DNA from: JANSWP01 sp041941305
GTDB lineage: Bacteria > Bacteroidota > Bacteroidia > Chitinophagales > Saprospiraceae
Assembly (NCBI GenBank): GCA_041941305.1
Contig: JBGTQJ010000042.1
Coordinates: forward strand, 15,233 to 79,232
Length of the DNA: 64,000 bases
Direction of reading: 5' to 3'
Shown one piece after another: positions 59,254-64,000 of the stretch (position 1 is its first letter; each line of letters opens with the position of its first letter). The position numbers and the translations under genes were made by a program. A model generated the notes under the pieces. It made no database searches, was not told where the DNA came from, and saw nothing but the letters and a program-made list of their open reading frames with translations.

Positions 59254-61902
59254 ATGGAACCTAAACCTAAAAAACAACGACTCGCCGTATTCCTCGACGG
59301 AACCTGGAACACACAAGACGACAGCACCAATGTTCGACATGCCTATACCCTTACGAAGGAAGGAGAAGTGAGGGATCCCGATGGGACAGTGGTTATTCAA
59401 AAAAGGTATTATGACCCTGGAGTAGGAACAGGTATGCTTGACAGTGTCACTGGAGGGGGATTTGGTTTGGGCTTGGAAGCCAATGTCCGGGAAGCCTACA
59501 ATTGGCTGGTCGATAACTATAATGACAATGAGGAGCACGAAGGGTTGGGACCGGATGAAGTATACATTTTTGGATTTAGTCGGGGTGCCTATACTGCACG
59601 TTCCCTGATGGGCTTCATTTCTTCTTGTGGTTTGATTAAGCGAGGCTCGCCGCTAATGATTAGTCAACTATGGCAAAGTTATATCTATATCGCCCAGCAT
59701 CGAAAAGAAGGCAATCCCTGGTGGAAAAAAGCTTTAAATAAAAAAGGAAATAAATATAAATTTAGACGAATTGACAAATTGAGGAAAGACGGCGATCCAG
59801 AGGATTACTTTAACGAAGCCGAACAAATTCTGAAAATTTGGTCAAGGCGAATCAATATTACTTACATGGGAATATTTGATACGGTAGGTGCGATGGGTTG
59901 GGAAGCATTGGGTATTCCCGGAATTAGTAGCAAATTAGACCAACACCACAATCCTTACCCAAGCAGAATTTTGCAAAATTGCCGTCATGCCCTCGCCATT
60001 GATGAAAATCGGACGAGTTTTAGATTAACCCCTATGCTAAATTGGGTTCATCACAAATCGAGCATAAACAGGATGCATACATGGGTTCATCAGAAAAAAG
60101 AATCAGGTGATAATCATAAAACCTATGAAATCATCAGCCAAAGATGGTTTGTGGGAGCACACTCCAATAATGGTGGTGGTTATGAAGATAATTTGCTTGC
60201 AGCAAAACCGCTTCATTGGATTTTGGAAGGAGCAAGAAATATAAAAGGAAAAAAGAATAATGGTTTGCAACTGCTTGATGTCCCTGATCTGGGTATGGTT
60301 CCTGAAGATATCCACATTCGAGATTCTTATGCTGAATTTTCACCCCCATTCTGGGTACATATTATTCGGGCAAAACGACACTTCCGTCCAATTAATAGAC
60401 CAGACGATATAAGAGGTTTTTTTTCATTGCTACCGATCAATGAAAAGGTAGATGAATCCGTATTTGAATTGGCTAGAAGCTGTAAGAATTATGCTCCCCC
60501 TAATCTAATCACCTACGCCAAACAATCTGATGACGAATCAATTAAAGAAATCTTCAAAGACCGCGTACCAAAAGAAGAATGGCCAGGTGGAAATACCTTG
60601 AAAGCACGGGTAATTTTGATTTGTTGGTGTACCCTCGCAGCAGTTGGGTTTGGTGCATGGGCGCAACTATTCCTTGAAAATTATCCTGCTGTCCAATGGA
60701 TTGGATTTCCCATAATTGCTGCCTTATTGGCATTTATTGATTGGAAAGAAGCTAAAACCAACCTAAAAAGTGCCATGAACCCCAAGGCTACTGTGGCCCG
60801 GGTTATTCGGAATATCTTATTGTGGTTAAGGTTAATAGGAATGCTTGCATTTTTCACAGGTGCCGTGGCATTCCTTACCAAATTTATTAAGATCGGCTGG
60901 TATTCCTCTTTTTGGGTTGATTCTGTTATTGAACCAATGAGTCCCTGGTATTTAGTGCCTTTGGCAGCTGCAGGCATGATGCTTTTGTTGAGCGCTTTAG
61001 GTAAAAAAGACCGTTTAAAGAACCTGGGTTTTACCTTACTGGCAGCCATCATTTCTTTAGTAGCTTTAGTTGGTATAGGAATAATTATCTCCCTTGCTGC
61101 TGGATTCCTGGAACATATGATTATTGGTGCTAATGATGTTGAAGATTCCAAGATTATCCCGCTTACGGGCACTGAAATTCTGGCAGGCAAAATTCTACTG
61201 ATGCAGCTTGCAATGTTTGTCCTGATGTTAGCTTTCCAGTGGGTTGGAAAGCCAATGAGTGAACTTAGATCAGATCTGGGTTCTATTGTTCGTCTTCAGT
61301 TTGCTTTTTCAAAAAACCGTGTTGTTGATTTATTTGAACAGTGGTCCAGGAAATTGTGTAGACATTGGGCTGGTGAGGACAAATTAACGCATCTTGGTTG
61401 GAATAATGTACAAGCAGTGCTCAGAGAATCACTTTGGCGAGACCTTATTGGATTTACCCCAATTTATACGATTGTATTTGGTACCATCATGTGGATTGGT
61501 TCTACTGTGCCTGGTCCAAATTTTTGGTCTTTTCTGTATGAAAGTTCATTTGTTCCTGGTGTACAATGGTGGGTATTGCTTATCGCCGTCACTGCTATAG
61601 CAGACTACATTGAGAATACCATTCATCTCAATCATATCAGGAATTATACAAAAGATAAAATCTCATCCGTTCTTACCGGCTTCGGATTTTTAGCGACATT
61701 GATCAAATTTGCTGGATTCATCCCTTCCTTCTTTCTTTCTCTAGGCATATTTGCTACCTTGTCCTGGAGGATTTTGGATAAAGGTGATGGAGGCTGGCGG
61801 TGGGTGATTGCTTCCTGCGTTACCTGGATTATTGTTCTGGTTGTTTTACCGGTATTGGGGCAAATTGCCAAATCGGTTTTTGTTAAGAGTAAATCTGACT
61901 AA
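59254..61902 (+). CDS. DUF2235 alpha/beta hydrolase with large membrane domain
   Basis: 882 residues. The N-terminal half is a DUF2235 (PF09994) domain: QRLAVFLDGTWNTQDDSTNV, FIFGFSRGAYTARSL with Ser109 as nucleophile (GFSRG), ITYMGIFDTVGAMGW, and QRWFVGAHSNNGGGYEDN with the probable catalytic acid and histidine around it. DUF2235 includes Tle1 phospholipase effectors of T6SS. The second half (about 450-870) has eight or more transmembrane segments, so this is a membrane-tethered hydrolase rather than a secreted toxin. No T6SS genes are nearby. The substrate may be a lipid. Confidence 0.85.
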   Translation: MEPKPKKQRLAVFLDGTWNTQDDSTNVRHAYTLTKEGEVRDPDGTVVIQKRYYDPGVGTGMLDSVTGGGFGLGLEANVREAYNWLVDNYNDNEEHEGLGPDEVYIFGFSRGAYTARSLMGFISSCGLIKRGSPLMISQLWQSYIYIAQHRKEGNPWWKKALNKKGNKYKFRRIDKLRKDGDPEDYFNEAEQILKIWSRRINITYMGIFDTVGAMGWEALGIPGISSKLDQHHNPYPSRILQNCRHALAIDENRTSFRLTPMLNWVHHKSSINRMHTWVHQKKESGDNHKTYEIISQRWFVGAHSNNGGGYEDNLLAAKPLHWILEGARNIKGKKNNGLQLLDVPDLGMVPEDIHIRDSYAEFSPPFWVHIIRAKRHFRPINRPDDIRGFFSLLPINEKVDESVFELARSCKNYAPPNLITYAKQSDDESIKEIFKDRVPKEEWPGGNTLKARVILICWCTLAAVGFGAWAQLFLENYPAVQWIGFPIIAALLAFIDWKEAKTNLKSAMNPKATVARVIRNILLWLRLIGMLAFFTGAVAFLTKFIKIGWYSSFWVDSVIEPMSPWYLVPLAAAGMMLLLSALGKKDRLKNLGFTLLAAIISLVALVGIGIIISLAAGFLEHMIIGANDVEDSKIIPLTGTEILAGKILLMQLAMFVLMLAFQWVGKPMSELRSDLGSIVRLQFAFSKNRVVDLFEQWSRKLCRHWAGEDKLTHLGWNNVQAVLRESLWRDLIGFTPIYTIVFGTIMWIGSTVPGPNFWSFLYESSFVPGVQWWVLLIAVTAIADYIENTIHLNHIRNYTKDKISSVLTGFGFLATLIKFAGFIPSFFLSLGIFATLSWRILDKGDGGWRWVIASCVTWIIVLVVLPVLGQIAKSVFVKSKSD

Positions 61903-61935
61903 GTGTAATATCAAAATTTTGAAACATATTTTTCA

Positions 61936-61964
61936 ATTCAGATGGGCTGGAGGTTCATCTGAAT
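61936..61964. terminator. Weak hairpin after the DUF2235 gene
   Basis: ATTCAGATG (61936-61944) pairs with CATCTGAAT (61956-61964) around an 11-base loop. No T-run follows, so termination is uncertain. Confidence 0.35.
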
Positions 61965-62044
61965 CGACTCCCACGCGTAAAAAATCATGTCTCCGATAGG
62001 GACGTGGTTTATTAGGTGTTTTTAAATTCCTTTCCGAATAATCC

Positions 62045-62052
62045 TACCTTTG
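62045..62052 (+). promoter_or_regulatory. Bacteroidota -7 box for the GMC oxidoreductase gene
   Basis: TACCTTTGC, an exact match to the common Bacteroidota box, lies 33 bases before the ATG at 62086. A -33 TTG is not seen. Confidence 0.5.
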
Positions 62053-62085
62053 CGCACATTCAAAAGAAATTCAAAACATACTTGA

Positions 62086-63621
62086 ATGAATACGTATGAT
62101 GCCATTATCATTGGAAGTGGTTTTGGAGGCACAATGACGGCACAAAAACTTGTCAACGCAGGCATGAAGGTGTTAATGCTGGAACGTGGGGATTGGGTCT
62201 TCCGAAGTCCAAAAAACTGGGATATGCGAGGCTCAGTTGATTTGACAGAGCATTATGACAAGAGCAGTCCTTTAAAGGTTATCAAAGGAGGGAATAAAAA
62301 AATCATGGGTTTGTATTCCTGTGTAGGAGGACCTTCTGTTTTTTACGGAGGGGTGTCTTTTCGCTTTCGTGAACAGGATTTTGAGAAAAACGAAGAAATA
62401 GTTGGCAAGGATGGTGAAAGTTGGCCAATCAGTTATTCCCATTTGGAACCTTTTTACACAGAGGCAGAAGGATTGTTGAATATATCTGGAGAAGCGAATG
62501 TGGATCCAACAGAACCTCCTCGCAGCGCCCCTTTCCCACAGGATCCTGCTCCACTAGCAGGTATTTCTCAAAAAGTAAAATCTGGTGCCAAAAGCCTGGG
62601 ATTTCATCCCTTTCAATTGCCTTTGGCGATTAACTATCAGGACACCAATCGCCAAACTTGCCAATCCTGTACAACTTGTGACACCTTTGCCTGCGCCATC
62701 TCTGCAAAAAACGATTTGGCGACTTTGCGTTTACCGAAATTAATAGAAGCGGGTCTGGAATTAAAACCAAATATGGTTGTAACCCGATTGAACCTTGCAA
62801 AAAGGGAGATTTCGTCAGTTGAGTGCATTTCCAAGGGAACTGGTAAAAAATTCATTTTCAAATCCAAATTTCTTATTCTTTCAGCAGGGGCTCTGGGCTC
62901 CCCACATGTGTTATTGTCTTCTGGTTTGGGAGAATTAAACCCAGGAGGGAAAAACATTGGTCGTTATTTAATGCGGCATATCAATACCATCATTTTTGGC
63001 ATTTTTCCAGGTGTAGCTGATAAGGAAAGTCGATTTCACAAGCAATTGGCAATCCTTGATTATTACCTGGGACATCCAAGTATCACTAGTCCTACAGGGA
63101 AATTGGGTAGTTTACAGCAGATGCCCACTCCCCCTATGGGTTTGGTCCAAAATGAAGTACCTGGTCCCTTGGGGAAGATGCTGAGCCAAGGAGTACGATT
63201 GCTGACTGGTTTGCTTGCCATTGCAGAAGATCAGCCACAGTTTTCCAATTATCTAAAGGTCGACCCTAACCAAAGAGATAAATACGGAATGCCACAACCC
63301 ATCATTAGCCATGAATATTCAAAAAGAGATGTGCAAGCTGTAAAGGCTTTGATCAAACCCGCAAAAAGAATTCTTTCAAAAGCAGGGGCGATTGCACATT
63401 ATGTGCATCACATTCGCACTTTTTCACATGCGGTTGGTACTGTACGGATGGGAAAAAATCCCGAAACTTCTGTTTTAGATGAATTTTGTCAATTTCGGGG
63501 ATTGAATAACCTTTTCGTGGTAGATGGGAGCTTTATGCCTACTTCGGCTGCTGTGAATCCCAGTTTGACCATTGCGGCGAATGGTTTGCGGGTGGGGGAG
63601 TTCATTGTTTCGAAAAATTAA
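62086..63621 (+). CDS. GMC family oxidoreductase
   Basis: 511 residues. The FAD-binding opening is DAIIIGSGFGGTMTAQKLV with LMLERG (Rossmann motif plus Glu). A late signature GTVRMGKNPETSVLDEF and NLFVVDGSFMPTSAAVNPSLTI is the GMC C-terminal block carrying the catalytic-region histidine (HHIRTFSHAVGTVRMG). Cysteine-rich CQSCTTCDTFAC (about residue 190) is a distinctive insertion. Members oxidise alcohols or sugars. No signal peptide is seen. Its final codons overlap an out-of-frame YoeB toxin remnant. Confidence 0.9.
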   Translation: MNTYDAIIIGSGFGGTMTAQKLVNAGMKVLMLERGDWVFRSPKNWDMRGSVDLTEHYDKSSPLKVIKGGNKKIMGLYSCVGGPSVFYGGVSFRFREQDFEKNEEIVGKDGESWPISYSHLEPFYTEAEGLLNISGEANVDPTEPPRSAPFPQDPAPLAGISQKVKSGAKSLGFHPFQLPLAINYQDTNRQTCQSCTTCDTFACAISAKNDLATLRLPKLIEAGLELKPNMVVTRLNLAKREISSVECISKGTGKKFIFKSKFLILSAGALGSPHVLLSSGLGELNPGGKNIGRYLMRHINTIIFGIFPGVADKESRFHKQLAILDYYLGHPSITSPTGKLGSLQQMPTPPMGLVQNEVPGPLGKMLSQGVRLLTGLLAIAEDQPQFSNYLKVDPNQRDKYGMPQPIISHEYSKRDVQAVKALIKPAKRILSKAGAIAHYVHHIRTFSHAVGTVRMGKNPETSVLDEFCQFRGLNNLFVVDGSFMPTSAAVNPSLTIAANGLRVGEFIVSKN

Positions 63622-63814
63622 AGAACTCATAAAGTCTATTAAACAAAATCCATTTAAAGGTTTGGGTAAGCCTGAACCACTAAAACATGGACTCAAAGGA
63701 TATTGGTCAAGAAGGATAAATCAAGAACATAGATTGGTCTATAAAGTAATGGGAAAGAAAGGAAAAGATCAAAAATGTTTAATTCTTCAATGTAGATTTC
63801 ACTATGATGACTAG
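63608..63814 (+). pseudogene. Txe/YoeB-family toxin, N-terminus missing
   Basis: FRKIKELIKSIKQNPFKGLG, then GKPEPLKHGLKGYWSRRI and HRLVYKV with ILQCRFHYDD at the end match the C-terminal three quarters of YoeB/Txe mRNA interferases, with the catalytic Arg and the His-Tyr tail in place. The first about 20 residues are lacking, and the reading frame runs back into the GMC gene without a start of its own. No antitoxin gene is present. It is a decapitated toxin left beside an unrelated gene. Confidence 0.75.
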
Positions 63815-64000
63815 GTATCGTGGCAGAGAGTTTAAGGGCATATTCCTCTTCAGCTCCAATGCTGTTAAGTCCTCCTTACGCAACCCCTTTAATCTAGGCT
63901 TAATGTCTACTGGACAAGGGGACTCCTTCGGAGAGGAGGCTGGGAGCAGGGCTGTTAAGTTCTACTTGATTTTAAAATAATGAAAATCAAAATGAAAATG
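63815..64000. other. Window end, no gene seen
   Basis: The stretch contains two GCTGTTAAGT words (near 63870 and 63949) and a final AAAATGAAAATG-like run. No coding frame is supported. Confidence 0.3.

Noticed and set aside
59254..61902. T6SS effector
   Set aside because: No T6SS or Vgr genes are present and half of the protein is a membrane domain.

Overview
The window looks like chromosomal DNA from a gliding-type Bacteroidota, most likely a Saprospirales relative (an inference from gene content; there is no rRNA here). The support is: type IX secretion (T9SS) C-terminal sorting domains of both type A (4295-6259, 6476-8413) and type B (11312-13561, 24454-26766, 27138-29384); many lipoproteins; LytS/LytTR signalling; DUF6090 and DUF4920 proteins; and Bacteroidota-type -7 boxes (TAnnTTTG, often TACCTTTGC). 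No tRNA, rRNA, CRISPR array or prophage was recognised.

Layout. 1-13.6 kb: end of an FAH-family enzyme, an exported hydrolase-like protein with a partner, a TolB-like lipoprotein, a GNAT acetyltransferase, two tandem paralogous Asp-box (sialidase-like) secreted proteins separated by a nested hairpin, an alpha/beta hydrolase, a TetR-DinB operon whose promoter carries a palindromic operator, and a VCBS/ASPIC secreted protein. 13.6-24 kb: beta-CASP nuclease, a MITE-like palindrome, an outer membrane barrel protein, a Tat-exported Gfo/Idh/MocA oxidoreductase, a redoxin lipoprotein, an M24 peptidase, and a minus-strand group of Sua5, D-aminoacylase-like amidohydrolase and serine hydrolase. 24-35 kb: two PKD/T9SS-B paralogs, a truncated serine hydrolase, twin small lipoproteins, an orphan LolD-like ATPase, a VOC protein and an exported MORN-caspase fusion. 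35-43 kb: a TPR-adenylate cyclase followed by an HD protein, an integrase N-terminal remnant, and a LytTR regulator with its two-component-propeller sensor kinase.

43.7-50.1 kb is the most unusual part. It reads as an integron-like gene-cassette cluster without an integrase (a CALIN). Cassette edges carry matching inverse core sites: TTATGGGC/GCCCATAAC, TCGAGGC/GCCTCGAAC, TAGTATCC/GGAGACTAAC and GTTACATGC/GCATGTAAC. All recognised cassette genes lie on the minus strand: AlkD-like plus YciI-like; a PIN toxin plus antitoxin; a DUF6090 protein; a small GADPN-motif protein. Three consecutive attC-like sites hold plus-strand group IIC introns that end at the same position (CTCGAT|T), and each is damaged differently: one is 5'-truncated, one has lost its core and holds an IS91 transposase tail, and one keeps a reverse transcriptase but lacks most of domains I-III. 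A fourth site is empty. A 700-N assembly gap flanked by a 67-bp direct repeat lies in the last cassette.

50.5-64 kb: MacB/FtsX-type permease, S41-like peptidase with TPR tail, 8-bp tandem repeats next to a 2'-5' RNA ligase relic, a palindrome-led SRPBCC gene, an alpha/beta hydrolase and POT peptide transporter on the minus strand, a DUF2235 hydrolase with a large membrane domain, a GMC oxidoreductase, and a headless YoeB toxin fused to its 3' end. Broken genes abutting the 3' ends of intact neighbours recur three times, suggesting repeated deletion or replacement at intergenic junctions.
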